From positions 1-64,000 of the forward strand of contig NZ_OMWD01000001.1 of NCBI RefSeq assembly GCF_900314695.1: DNA of 64,000 bases, given 5' to 3'. Shown here in pieces: positions 7,720-16,766 of the stretch; positions within the stretch are counted from its first letter, which is position 1; the number at the start of each line of letters is the position of its first letter. The notes under the pieces are model-generated. The model ran no database searches and was not told the DNA's origin. It was given only the letters and a program-made list of their open reading frames with translations. This DNA is from an uncultured Methanobrevibacter sp. GTDB lineage: Archaea > Methanobacteriota > Methanobacteria > Methanobacteriales > Methanobacteriaceae. The translations under genes were made by a program, and so were the position numbers.

Positions 7720-9807
7720 TTTTATCAAACTTTTTTTAGATATGCTGTAGTTTTTATTTCCGGATGAAATTACAACTTTGTGTTTTCCTGTTTTTAGGTT
7801 TTTGGTGTTTATTTTAGCTATTCCTTTTTTATTTGTTTTAACTGTGTATGTTTTGAATTTTTTACCACTAAACACTTTTATTTTAACTTTAACGTTAGAA
7901 AGCATTCTTTTTGTTTCTTTATTTTTGATTGTAACTTTGAAATATTTTGATTTTTTGAATTTATTGGTTACTTGTGGAGCTTTAACGATTGTTCTAGCTT
8001 TATCAATCTTAATTGATGTTGTTTTCATGATTTCTTTTTCGACAATAACCTGGATTTTATGAACTCCTGCATCAAGTTTTGTAGGAATTTCAAAAATCAC
8101 ATCTCCATCGGAACCTGCTGGTTCACGATATGTTTTGTAGTTTTTACCTGTAAATACTTTAAAAATGACAGTCCTGTCTGATAAATCACCAGTATGGTTA
8201 CCTACCATTTTTATTTCTAAAAAGCTATTGATTTTTGAATATCTGTTGAATTTAAAGTCTTTAATTAATTTTATATCTGTTATTTTAGGATTTACAGTCA
8301 AATTCACTTGTGTGAAGTATCGTTTACTGTTAAAAAGGAATTCATCATCAAAATAGTATACGTTAAGGCTTAATTCTCCAACAGTGTTAAGGGTGTATTT
8401 TGCGTTCCCATTTTTATCTGTAAAGACAAAACTTGTATATGGTTCATTTGGATTTTCGATAAATAATTTAACATCTTTTACTGGATTTCCAAAACAATCT
8501 TTAACGTTGAAAGTAATGCTGTCATTTATGTAATAGGTAATATTTTTATTAAATGATACTCTGTAGAGTGTATCAAAATTAATGTCCTTGTTGTTGATTT
8601 CGTATTTTCCGGTATTGTTTATCAGATATGAGTTTTCGATGATGTTGCTTGTATTCGCTATAGAATTCATGTATATTATAATTGTATTGGATAGATTTCC
8701 GTCGTTGTAAAAGTTGGAATTGTTTATATTTAAATTTGAGATATGGGATTCAATTGTTGTTTTATAGAAATTTGAGTTATTTGATTTGATATTGGTTTCT
8801 GTTGCTTTTATCTTGGAGTTTTCAGCAGTTGAATTTTCAATTATAAAGATAGATTCATCAGAATAAATGTTCGGTGTAAATTCAAAAGTGGAGTTATTGA
8901 TTAGGGTATTTTTTAAAATCACTTCACTTCCTTTGTTGTAATATCCTCCTTGAAACATAAGTTCGGAGTTATTTAATATTGCCTGTTCAAAGTTAATATA
9001 GCTATATTCAAGGTCAATTACAGGTCTATCAAATGAGGTGTTGCTAACGTTGATTCTGTTTGACCATCCTTTTAAATTTGAATTGCGGAATTTTAAGTTA
9101 TCTATGTTAATGTTATAATGGGATAGTGAAATTTCTGAATTGTTTAGACTGGAATTTATCAAATCTATGTTATTTTGCATGAATATTATTGAGCTTCCAC
9201 AGATAAAAATGAAGTAATTGTTTTTTGAAGTAATTGTAGAGTTATAAAAAGTACAATCGATTATTTTTGAATAGTACTTGTATCCCTGATATAAGTTCAA
9301 TTCAATTTTTGATTCATTGAACACGCAGTTATCAAAGGTATTATTCAATTCCTTGCTGGTAAAATTTGCATTGATAAATTTACAATCTAGAAAGTCCATT
9401 TTATGGCGACTTATCAAATTTAAATCTTTAAAGGTAATATTTTTAAAAATAATGTGGGTCCCGGTATTTCTGATGTCGTAGAGATCCTTTGCAATAATGA
9501 CTGTTCCATTGTAGTCCGGTTCCGGTTCTTTTTCAGTATCTAAAAATAAAGTGGAATTTTTACCATCAATGATTGTCTTTTCTTTGATTCCTTCAATGGA
9601 AATGGATTTGTTTAGATATAAGTGTGTTTCCTTTTCAGGATTTAGTTCATATGTTTTTTCATCAAGTTTTATGCTTCCTTGATCTTCACATTCATCTATT
9701 AAATTTTCAATATCTCCAGTATCGGTATTATTTTCAGATGCGGATACGATTCCGATGCCTAAAAATAAAATTAATGAAAATAACAATATTGAATATAATT
9801 TTCTAAT
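7708..9807 (-). CDS. Secreted beta-helix/Ig-like adhesin-like protein
   Basis: A large exported surface protein. After a signal peptide comes a region of about 370 residues rich in Asn-Ser-Thr-Ile repeats of the right-handed beta-helix (pectate-lyase-like) type. About three Ig-like domains follow (from roughly residue 400 to the end), with D-K-N-G-N-A-K-Y-T-L and K-K-G-I-A-K-I-N-T turns. The C-terminus is Lys-rich. Methanobrevibacter encodes many such adhesin-like proteins, thought to act at the cell surface; the ligand is unknown. The first standard start codon is TTG at 9786 with no ribosome-binding site. A perfect GGTGAT at 9811-9816, three bases before ATT 9807, suggests an ATT start giving a proper basic signal-peptide N-terminus (M-R-K-L-Y-S). 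Confidence 0.82.
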   Translation of the reverse strand: MRKLYSILLFSLILFLGIGIVSASENNTDTGDIENLIDECEDQGSIKLDEKTYELNPEKETHLYLNKSISIEGIKEKTIIDGKNSTLFLDTEKEPEPDYNGTVIIAKDLYDIRNTGTHIIFKNITFKDLNLISRHKMDFLDCKFINANFTSKELNNTFDNCVFNESKIELNLYQGYKYYSKIIDCTFYNSTITSKNNYFIFICGSSIIFMQNNIDLINSSLNNSEISLSHYNINIDNLKFRNSNLKGWSNRINVSNTSFDRPVIDLEYSYINFEQAILNNSELMFQGGYYNKGSEVILKNTLINNSTFEFTPNIYSDESIFIIENSTAENSKIKATETNIKSNNSNFYKTTIESHISNLNINNSNFYNDGNLSNTIIIYMNSIANTSNIIENSYLINNTGKYEINNKDINFDTLYRVSFNKNITYYINDSITFNVKDCFGNPVKDVKLFIENPNEPYTSFVFTDKNGNAKYTLNTVGELSLNVYYFDDEFLFNSKRYFTQVNLTVNPKITDIKLIKDFKFNRYSKINSFLEIKMVGNHTGDLSDRTVIFKVFTGKNYKTYREPAGSDGDVIFEIPTKLDAGVHKIQVIVEKEIMKTTSIKIDKARTIVKAPQVTNKFKKSKYFKVTIKNKETKRMLSNVKVKIKVFSGKKFKTYTVKTNKKGIAKINTKNLKTGKHKVVISSGNKNYSISKKSLIKIKK

Positions 9808-9961
9808 AATATCACCTAAATAACTGTATACTATATGTTACAGTTAATAGTATTTAAAATTATATTTTAGGTTACTTTTATAAATATAAAAAATCATATT
9901 TATTATTTGATATTTATTTGATATCTTAACTTTTATCAAATTATTTAGCGAGATGATTTAA

Positions 9962-10954
9962 ATGAAAATGTACTACGATGCAGATGTAAATACAGATGCT
10001 TTAGAAGGTAAAACCATTGCAGTAATTGGTTATGGTTCCCAAGGTAGAGCACAATCTAGAAACATGGCTGACAGTGGAGCTAATGTTATTGTTGGTGTAA
10101 GAGAAAATGGTAGTTCTTGGAACTTAGTCAAAGAAGATGGCATGACTGTAAAAACCATTGAAGATGCAGCTAAAGAAGCTGATATCATTCACATTTTACT
10201 TCCTGATGAAATCCAAGAAAAAGTATACAATGAACAAATTGCACCATATGTTGAATCTGGCAACACCATTTCATTCTCTCACGGTTACAACATCCACTTT
10301 GGTTTAATCAAACCTGATGAAGATGTAAATATTGTAATGTTTGCACCTAAAGGACCTGGATCCATGGTAAGAAGAACTTACGAAGAAGGATTCGGTATTC
10401 CTGGTTTAGTAGCAGTTCAACAAGACGCTACTGGTGATGCTTTACAACTTGCATTGGGCATGGCAAAAGCTTGTGGATTAACCAAAGCAGGTGTTTTAGA
10501 AACTACTTTCCAAGAAGAAACAGAAACAGACTTGTTCGGTGAGCAAACAGTTTTATGTGGTGGTATTACTGAATTAATCAATGCAGGATTCACTACTTTA
10601 GTTGAAGCTGGTTACCAACCTGAAATCGCTTACTTTGAAACCTGTCACGAAGTAAAACTCATCGTTGACTTAATCTATGAAAAAGGTTTTGCTGGAATGT
10701 GGCACGATGTAAGTAACACTGCTGAATATGGTGGATTAACCAGGGGTAATAGAATTATTACTCAAGAAGCAAAAGACGGTATGAAAGCTGTTTTAAAAGA
10801 AATCCAAGATGGAACCTTCAAAAAACAATGGGCTGAAGAAAACGCTACTGACGGCGCTAACTTAAAAGAAATGAGAGCTGCTGAAGGTCAAAAAGATATT
10901 GAAATTGTTGGTGAAAGATTAAGGAAAGCTTGTGGATTACAAAAAGACGATTAA
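9962..10954 (+). CDS. ilvC: Ketol-acid reductoisomerase
   Basis: Second step of branched-chain amino acid synthesis: Mg-dependent isomerisation and NAD(P)H reduction of acetolactate. It is a short class I enzyme of 330 residues. The dinucleotide site is G-Y-G-S-Q-G-R-A-Q. The following loop is V-G-V-R-E-N-G-S-S-W. Metal-binding acidic motifs are visible in the C-terminal knotted domain (E-T-D-L-F-G-E-Q and C-H-E-V-K-L-I-V-D). It is separated from ilvBH by the adhesin-like gene and has its own promoter region and terminator. Confidence 0.97.
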   Translation: MKMYYDADVNTDALEGKTIAVIGYGSQGRAQSRNMADSGANVIVGVRENGSSWNLVKEDGMTVKTIEDAAKEADIIHILLPDEIQEKVYNEQIAPYVESGNTISFSHGYNIHFGLIKPDEDVNIVMFAPKGPGSMVRRTYEEGFGIPGLVAVQQDATGDALQLALGMAKACGLTKAGVLETTFQEETETDLFGEQTVLCGGITELINAGFTTLVEAGYQPEIAYFETCHEVKLIVDLIYEKGFAGMWHDVSNTAEYGGLTRGNRIITQEAKDGMKAVLKEIQDGTFKKQWAEENATDGANLKEMRAAEGQKDIEIVGERLRKACGLQKDD

Positions 10955-10983
10955 GTCTTTTTAATCCTTTTACTATTTTTTTT
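10941..10983 (+). terminator. Stem-loop plus T-rich tract after ilvC
   Basis: AAAAAGAC (10941-10948) pairs with GTCTTTTT (10955-10962) over a six-base loop that includes the stop codon. The T-rich run CCTTTTACTATTTTTTTT follows, which is typical of archaeal termination. Confidence 0.6.
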
Positions 10984-11014
10984 ATATAATATTTTTTTTT
11001 AATGTGTGGTAATC

Positions 11015-12019
11015 ATGGCATTTATTGGTATGGACCATGGAACTACTGGAATCTCTTTTTGCATAATGTCTGATGACGGAGATATTATCGATATTTTTAA
11101 AATTGGAAGGGAAGAAAGTAAAAAAGGTTTAGTTTCCGCTAGCGAGGAACTGACAAAACGTATTGATTTAAATTCTGTGAAGTTAATGGCCATTACTTAT
11201 GCAATGGGTGATGGCATAAATAAAATTTTACCTACTGAAAATGTCAAGGACAGAGGAATTTTATCCATTAACGGTGCAGGCAAGGTAACTGGTGGTGGAA
11301 CATCAGTATTTTCAGAGTTGCAGGAATTAAATATTCCTTCCGTAATGATTCCGGGTCTTCACAAGGATTCCACTTCTCTGGATAGATTGTTCAGAGCCGC
11401 TTATTCACACCAGGCAAGTCCGGAAAAGGTAAGCATTTCATATAATGCAATTAAGGAAACTGGCTGGGGCAACTTCATTGTTGCAGATATCTCTTCAAAC
11501 AGTGTGGATATTCTAATTGAGGATGGAAAAATTAAAGGAGCCATCGATGCATGCCTGGGTGCTATGGGTATTGTGCATGGACCTATTGATTTGGAAATGA
11601 TTAGGGATATTGATGAGAACAATGCATCTGCAAACGATTGTTTTTCTCATGCTGGAGCAATTAAAATTGCAGGAATCGATGGTAAAGTTGCCAATATGAA
11701 GGACCAACTTTTGGAAAACTATAAAAATGGCGATGAAGATGCTAAATTGGCAATTGATACATTAATCATGACTGTAGCTATGGAAATTGCCGGTTTGGAT
11801 ATTGCTTGCAATAATGATATTGAAGGTATTGTTTTAACAGGATCTGTTGGAAGTGCAACCGAACCCTTTAACTTTGAAGATGAAATTAACAAATATTTCA
11901 AAAATAAGTATCAATTAAAAGTTATTTCAAAAGAATCGGGTGCAATTGGTGCTGCACAAATAGCAATGGATGTTTTTAATGGTGAAAAAGAGATTTTAGG
12001 AATAGAAGTAGATTTCTAA
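11015..12019 (+). CDS. Methanogenesis marker protein 12-like, ASKHA-fold
   Basis: A 334-residue protein of the actin/sugar-kinase ATPase fold. The N-terminus G-M-D-H-G-T-T-G-I-S-F is a phosphate-1-like loop. Further nucleotide-binding-like segments are F-I-V-A-D-I-S-S-N-S-V-D and I-V-L-T-G-S-V-G-S-A. The overall sequence matches what I know as methanogenesis marker protein 12, found essentially only in methanogens and of unproved function. I start it at ATG 11015, preceded by GGTAATC; an in-frame GTG nine bases upstream is less likely. It converges with the LSm gene. The marker-family name comes from recognition, not from a search. Confidence 0.75.
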   Translation: MAFIGMDHGTTGISFCIMSDDGDIIDIFKIGREESKKGLVSASEELTKRIDLNSVKLMAITYAMGDGINKILPTENVKDRGILSINGAGKVTGGGTSVFSELQELNIPSVMIPGLHKDSTSLDRLFRAAYSHQASPEKVSISYNAIKETGWGNFIVADISSNSVDILIEDGKIKGAIDACLGAMGIVHGPIDLEMIRDIDENNASANDCFSHAGAIKIAGIDGKVANMKDQLLENYKNGDEDAKLAIDTLIMTVAMEIAGLDIACNNDIEGIVLTGSVGSATEPFNFEDEINKYFKNKYQLKVISKESGAIGAAQIAMDVFNGEKEILGIEVDF

Positions 12020-12025
12020 AATTTC

Positions 12026-12229
12026 CTAATCTTCTTTTAAACTAATAAATATGATATTTCCGCCTTTAATGGTTTCGAGGCCATTTTCATTTTCAAGGAC
12101 GAGATTTAAATAATTATCTATAGCAATTACTTTTCCTTCACTTTGATAGTCGCCTCTTAAATCTACAGTTACATATTTATTTTTAAATTGAGTAAAAAGT
12201 TTATTTACATTATCTTTATCGTGACTCAT
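12026..12229 (-). CDS. LSm/Sm-like archaeal RNA-binding protein
   Basis: A 67-residue Sm-fold protein. Sm1 is seen as K-Y-V-T-V-D-L-R-G-D-Y-Q-S-E-G-K-V, with the conserved Gly and an acidic residue. The D-N-Y-L-N-L-V-L-E-N segment matches the Sm D-x-H-x-N RNA-binding loop, with Tyr in place of the usual aromatic or His position. Sm2 is I-K-G-G-N-I-I-F-I-S. Archaeal LSm proteins form heptameric rings that bind U-rich RNA. It is slightly shorter than typical archaeal LSm, and a GGATTTG ribosome-binding site precedes the ATG. Confidence 0.85.
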   Translation of the reverse strand: MSHDKDNVNKLFTQFKNKYVTVDLRGDYQSEGKVIAIDNYLNLVLENENGLETIKGGNIIFISLKED

Positions 12230-12308
12230 TTTTTCAAATCCTTGGTTATAATTCTATTTTTATTTTGAAGTTTCAACTTTAAATACTTTAATGTTGATAA
12301 TATATATT

Positions 12309-12452
12309 ATGGCAATTAATCAATTAGAAGAAAATTTAGAAGCAATTACAAGAACAATTGAACAGTTAAAAAGAGATGGTTGTAGCGATGAAAAGATTTT
12401 AAATGAACTTCGTGAAGAAAGAGATAAAATACTTAAAGATTTAAATTTATAA
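12309..12452 (+). CDS. Small coiled-coil protein, 47 residues, hypothetical
   Basis: A short ORF starting ATG-GCA-ATT and ending TAA. It encodes an almost entirely helical, charged peptide with heptad-like Leu/Ile spacing (N-Q-L-E-E-N-L-E, then T-I-E-Q-L-K-R-D-G, then I-L-N-E-L-R-E-E-R). Codon choice resembles the neighbours. A TATA-like ATAATATATATTA lies immediately upstream, so the message could be leaderless. It is in a 228-base gap between LSm and surE. Function is unknown, and coding status is probable rather than proved. Confidence 0.5.
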   Translation: MAINQLEENLEAITRTIEQLKRDGCSDEKILNELREERDKILKDLNL

Positions 12453-12457
12453 GTATT

Positions 12458-13234
12458 TTATTTTAACATTTCTTTTAATAAACTCATATCACTTGTTAAA
12501 TCTATTTTTAAGGGAGTTATTGTAGTTTTATGCTCCTTACGTAATTCATATCCATCACTGCCGGGTTCATCAAAATCGTATGGCTCTCCACCAATCCAGT
12601 AGTATGGTTTTCCACGGGGATCCAGACGTTCATGAATGATGGGTGTATACATTCTTTTTCCTAATGTAGCTACTTCAAACTCCTCATTAATCGGATTTTC
12701 AGGAATATTCACGTTTAACAAATCAATTCCTTCCGGCAAACCTTTTTTTAAAACAATTTTGGCTATTTTATTTAGCATTTTTGTAGCGAAATCGAAGTCT
12801 ATTTCGACTTCACCGTTTTCAAATTTAATATCGTCCCTGACTACTTCCTGTGAAATTGCTATTGTTGGAATTCCAAAACTTGCCGCTTCAATAGCAGCTC
12901 CTAAAGTTCCGGAGGTTGTCAATTCTGCTTTTCCTAAATTATAGCCTGTGTTTATTCCAGAAATCATGATATCGGGATGTTTGGATAATATTTCAAATAA
13001 TCCGATAGTTACTGCATCGGTAGGGGTTCCGCTTACACCATATCCCAAACTTCCGTCTTTTAATGTATATTCATTTACTCTTAATGGCTCATAAAGTGTT
13101 AATGCATGTCCAATACCGCTTTGTTGTGTTTCAGGTGCCACTACATATGTATCGCATAATTCATCTACTGCTTTTTTTGCAGCAAGGATTCCTGAAGCGG
13201 TTATTCCATCATCATTACTTATTAATGCTTTCAT
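12458..13234 (-). CDS. surE: 5'/3'-nucleotidase SurE
   Basis: Divalent-metal-dependent phosphatase acting on nucleoside 5'- and 3'-monophosphates. The 258 residues start M-K-A-L-I-S-N-D-D-G-I, with the metal-binding Asp8-Asp9. The P-E-T-Q-Q-S-G-I-G-H-A and S-G-I-N-T-G-Y-N motifs are also diagnostic, as is S-G-T-P-T-D-A. It appears monocistronic; no clear Shine-Dalgarno precedes the ATG. Confidence 0.95.
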   Translation of the reverse strand: MKALISNDDGITASGILAAKKAVDELCDTYVVAPETQQSGIGHALTLYEPLRVNEYTLKDGSLGYGVSGTPTDAVTIGLFEILSKHPDIMISGINTGYNLGKAELTTSGTLGAAIEAASFGIPTIAISQEVVRDDIKFENGEVEIDFDFATKMLNKIAKIVLKKGLPEGIDLLNVNIPENPINEEFEVATLGKRMYTPIIHERLDPRGKPYYWIGGEPYDFDEPGSDGYELRKEHKTTITPLKIDLTSDMSLLKEMLK

Positions 13235-13362
13235 ATATTTATTAAGGTATAACCTTGTTAAAATATTTTTAGATTTCTAGCAAATTATGATAAACTTTAA
13301 TAACAATTTAATGTATAAAATATATTAGTAATTTTTTTTTAAAAACACATGCGGGTGGAAAT

Positions 13363-14262
13363 TTGGAAAAACCACAACTTATTAATTTCATAGCTAAGGT
13401 AATGGAGGACTCTGGTTTCAAGGTTTATAAGAATTTTAAAACCTCTCAGAAAGTCATAGATATATATGCCATATTGCCAACAACACTTGGGGATTTTGGT
13501 GTTGTTGTAGCATGTAAAAACTATGATAAAGACTTTGAAATTGGGGTGGATGTTTTAAAAGAGATGGAAGAAGTTGGAGAAAGTTTAAAGGCATCCAAGG
13601 TCACAATTGTTTCTTCTTCTTATTTTTCAAGTCAGGCAACCAATTATGCACTTCGTAAAAACATTAAATTGGTAGATCGGGATAATTTGCTGGAACTTGC
13701 TAAAAAATACCAAGATAGAACTTCTCAAACTACTTTGGATAACACTTCCTATGATGGCGGAGCAGCAGCTTATATTGATGAGGAATATCCTGAATATAGT
13801 TATGATGCTTCAGATATGGAATATCTGATGCAGAGACGTGAACAAAATCCTGTTGTTTATAAAAATACTCTTTATAGGCAAGATGATGGAGGAGTTCACC
13901 ATGGTGGATTTTCTTCTCTATTGAATAGGGGGGCTCACGCTCCGAGGGATAGTAGTTTTGGTTATACTACCTTATATAACTATAATCAAAGAAGCCTTCA
14001 GAATTCACGGTTCTTCCAATTAATTCAAAATCCAATTATAATGATTATTGTTGTTGTAGTTGTTGCTTATCTTCTTTCATTTATCTGCGGAAGGCTGTTA
14101 AGACTTGATGCTGGTATCACCGGATTAATCGAAATGCTTGCCGCATTGATTTTATCTTATGGTTTATCATTATATGCTGAAAGAAATGGTGATTTCATTG
14201 TAAGAGGAACATTCATATTCTTTATTTCATTAGTAATATTAATTATATTAATTTTTATTTAA
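13363..14262 (+). CDS. Restriction-endonuclease-like (Mrr-type) membrane-anchored protein
   Basis: A 299-residue protein. Residues 1-120 resemble the Mrr/PD-(D/E)xK fold: helix, then K-V-I-D33-I-Y-A, then a strand ending V-V-V-A-C-K52-N-Y, where the usual Glu/Gln two before Lys is Ala50. A middle acidic/Tyr-rich low-complexity linker (125-215) leads to three predicted membrane segments (about 220-242, 250-270, 278-299). The nuclease-like domain would face the cytoplasm. The TTG start is supported by GGGTGG four bases upstream. Its 3' end overlaps the convergent polymerase gene by 15 bases. No methyltransferase is nearby, so a classical restriction role is unlikely; the function is unknown. 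Confidence 0.7.
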   Translation: MEKPQLINFIAKVMEDSGFKVYKNFKTSQKVIDIYAILPTTLGDFGVVVACKNYDKDFEIGVDVLKEMEEVGESLKASKVTIVSSSYFSSQATNYALRKNIKLVDRDNLLELAKKYQDRTSQTTLDNTSYDGGAAAYIDEEYPEYSYDASDMEYLMQRREQNPVVYKNTLYRQDDGGVHHGGFSSLLNRGAHAPRDSSFGYTTLYNYNQRSLQNSRFFQLIQNPIIMIIVVVVVAYLLSFICGRLLRLDAGITGLIEMLAALILSYGLSLYAERNGDFIVRGTFIFFISLVILIILIFI

Positions 14263-15309
14263 TTTAATATAATTAAAATTCATTATTATTAAAATCAAAC
14301 CTAAAAGATATAAAAACCAAATCATTATGTCTGTTGGTCCGGTTTCTATCCAAATTAATGTGTGTGTTAATATTATGGAGTAAATCCCTACTCCTATTCC
14401 TTCTTTTATTTTATGTACTAACTGTAAAAATGTTCCCATAAATAACATTTGAATTGTAAGTCCGATTAATCCGAAATCAAGATATACAGGACCAAACAAT
14501 GTGGATGTTAAGCATACGTCATAATGAAGTACATATTGGCCGATAAATGTTCTTGGACTTCCTGATGAAAAAATCATGCTTAATATATGTCCGTGTGTGC
14601 TTCCGCCTAAAGGTATTATTTTTTCAAATACTTCTAAAGTGAATGCAGCTCTGTAAAAAACAAGTTCTAATGGGTTTAAAGTCCAATGCTGGTTTGCAAT
14701 TGATTGTGATGCAATGTATCCGACTGCTAACATTCCAACGACAATTATGGCTATAAAGATTATGCCTAATTTTCTTGATATTTTTTTAAGATAATAAAGG
14801 GTAATAAAAGAGCTTCCTAAAATTCCAAGAACTGAAGTTCTATATCCATTTAAACCGAAAATCAATGCTCCGAGAATTACCAGTAGCAGATATTTCTTAC
14901 TGTAATACTTTGCAAGCAGGATATTTATCATTATTAAAAATAGTGGATAGGCTACTCTCCAGATATTGGTTGTGGCATTTGATTTCAATACGCTATTGAA
15001 TAGGGGAATTCCTCCAAGCAATACCATGTTGAGGGTTTGCAGAATCAATGCGATTATGACAAGTGCCAGTATGAGTTTTTCAGATAGAAAATCCAGACTT
15101 TTAGTTTTTTCTACATTAATTTTGTATTTGATACATACTGCACCGACTGCAAAAATGATACATGCAAATATAACGGTCAATATTACTTCTGGTTTCAATG
15201 GATCTTCAAATCTGTAATTGAATGAGCCTATATATCCCATTGCTAAAAATACTAGTATTGCAACTACAACTAACAATGGTTGGAAAAGGTCAATTTTTTC
15301 AAATTTCAT
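14248..15309 (-). CDS. Oligosaccharide repeat-unit polymerase-like (Wzy-type) membrane protein
   Basis: A 353-residue, very hydrophobic protein with about ten membrane helices. The central G-L-N-G-Y-R-T-S motif and a large loop before the last helices resemble oligosaccharide repeat-unit polymerases (Wzy/O-antigen polymerase group). These join lipid-linked glycan units on the outer membrane face. Here it could act in cell-wall polysaccharide or surface glycan assembly. It starts three bases after cfbB on the same strand, with its GGAGG site inside the end of cfbB, so the two are cotranscribed, which is an unexpected pairing. Low sequence conservation in this family limits certainty. Confidence 0.6.
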   Translation of the reverse strand: MKFEKIDLFQPLLVVVAILVFLAMGYIGSFNYRFEDPLKPEVILTVIFACIIFAVGAVCIKYKINVEKTKSLDFLSEKLILALVIIALILQTLNMVLLGGIPLFNSVLKSNATTNIWRVAYPLFLIMINILLAKYYSKKYLLLVILGALIFGLNGYRTSVLGILGSSFITLYYLKKISRKLGIIFIAIIVVGMLAVGYIASQSIANQHWTLNPLELVFYRAAFTLEVFEKIIPLGGSTHGHILSMIFSSGSPRTFIGQYVLHYDVCLTSTLFGPVYLDFGLIGLTIQMLFMGTFLQLVHKIKEGIGVGIYSIILTHTLIWIETGPTDIMIWFLYLLGLILIIMNFNYIKLNKN

Positions 15310-15312
15310 TTT

Positions 15313-16668
15313 CTATCCTCCAAGCTCTTTTGCAGATATGGCCAGATTTCCTCCAAAATCAGGCATTGCAGCTACATGGGTGTGAACATAACTTGCAAGA
15401 GTATTTCTCTCAATAAATCCATCTTGGTTATTGTATGATCCTTTTCCTCTCAATATATTGAATGCCAGCTTGTGCTGAATGTTACTTGAATCAACCAATA
15501 CTTTGGAGTAATGGAATTCGTGACCGTGGAATTTTTCTCCTTTTTTGGATATGATATTGTCTTCGGTAACTTCGGCAATTGTATACTTTAGCGCTTGCAC
15601 CCTGTCTGTTAAAATTGCTTTGTAAGGATATACATTAACAACTTTATCTTCATGGATGGAATTCATAAGATACATTAAACCACCACATTCAGCAAAGATA
15701 GGCCTATCTTCCAAGTGGAAAGTATTAATTTCTTGAAGCATTTTTTCATTTGCGCTAAGTTCCTTGGAAAAGAGTTCAGGATATCCTCCACCGATATACA
15801 ATCCATCTACATCAGGCAATCCTTCATCGTTTAAAGGTGAGAAATATTCAATTTTAGCATTATTTGCCTCTAAAGATTCTATATTTTCCTTATAATAAAA
15901 ATTAAATACTTCATCGTATGCAACTCCAATTTTAACCTTTTGTTTGTTCAATTTATTCCAAATCGGAACAATATCTGATGTAATTTTTGGAGCTTCGCCA
16001 GCAATTTCCACCAGTCTGTCTAAATCAATTGAATTTTTTATTACTTCAGACCAGATATCAATATATTTAAGTGAATTCTCTTTTTCACGAGCAGGAACAA
16101 GACCTAAATGTCTTTCTTCTATTGATATTGCATCATCACGTACAATACCGCCAATTACCTCGGTTTTAGTAATCTCTTCAATTGACCTTTTTGTTTTTTC
16201 GTAGTGAGCCTTATTTTTAACTTTATTCAAAATAACTCCGGCAATATTTATTTCGGGATCAAGAGCCTTAAAGCCCAAAACCAAAGCCGCCGCACTTTTA
16301 ACCAAACTTCTGGAGTTTATGATTAAAATCACCGGTGCCTTTAAGGATTTGGCTATTGAAGCTGTACTTCCTATGTCATTGACAGAATCAATTCCTTCAT
16401 AAAGGCCACGAACGCCTTCAATCACGGCTATATCTTTTCCCACCATAGCCTTTAGATAGGAATCCCTTACTTGGCCGGATTCCATAAAAAACGAATCCAG
16501 GTTTCTGGATACATTTTCGGTAGCTAATGTATGGTAGGATGGATCGATATAATCTGGCCCAACTTTAAAAGGTTGGACATTGTATTTTTCGCTTAAAGCC
16601 TTCATTATTCCGGTAGATATTGTTGTTTTTCCAACTGCACTACCTGTCCCTGCTAAAATAATTCTCAT
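15313..16668 (-). CDS. cfbB: Ni-sirohydrochlorin a,c-diamide synthase / CbiA-type amidase
   Basis: ATP- and glutamine-dependent amidation of the a and c side chains, in coenzyme F430 synthesis (and of cobyrinate in cobamide synthesis). The 451 residues have an N-terminal P-loop (G-T-G-S-A-V-G-K-T-T) and the G-P-D-Y-I-D-P-S-Y-H motif of the CbiA/CobB family. The C-terminal class I glutamine amidotransferase has I-G-G-G-Y-P-E and the nucleophile Cys in F-A-E-C-G-G-L-M-Y-L. Methanogens use this protein for F430, and one copy may serve both pathways. The cobT and CobN-like genes in this window are in the same metabolic area. Confidence 0.92.
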   Translation of the reverse strand: MRIILAGTGSAVGKTTISTGIMKALSEKYNVQPFKVGPDYIDPSYHTLATENVSRNLDSFFMESGQVRDSYLKAMVGKDIAVIEGVRGLYEGIDSVNDIGSTASIAKSLKAPVILIINSRSLVKSAAALVLGFKALDPEINIAGVILNKVKNKAHYEKTKRSIEEITKTEVIGGIVRDDAISIEERHLGLVPAREKENSLKYIDIWSEVIKNSIDLDRLVEIAGEAPKITSDIVPIWNKLNKQKVKIGVAYDEVFNFYYKENIESLEANNAKIEYFSPLNDEGLPDVDGLYIGGGYPELFSKELSANEKMLQEINTFHLEDRPIFAECGGLMYLMNSIHEDKVVNVYPYKAILTDRVQALKYTIAEVTEDNIISKKGEKFHGHEFHYSKVLVDSSNIQHKLAFNILRGKGSYNNQDGFIERNTLASYVHTHVAAMPDFGGNLAISAKELGG

Positions 16669-16766
16669 AATTAGTAATTTGCATCTTTATTATATAACAA
16701 TTTTTTGTATAAATCATTTTATATAATATTAAAAATAAAATTTAAACTATAATATATGGTGATTAA

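Noticed and set aside
7778..8062. 94-codon plus-strand frame within the adhesin-like gene
   Set aside because: Antisense to the repeat-rich C-terminal domain, hydrophobic shadow sequence, no ribosome-binding site.
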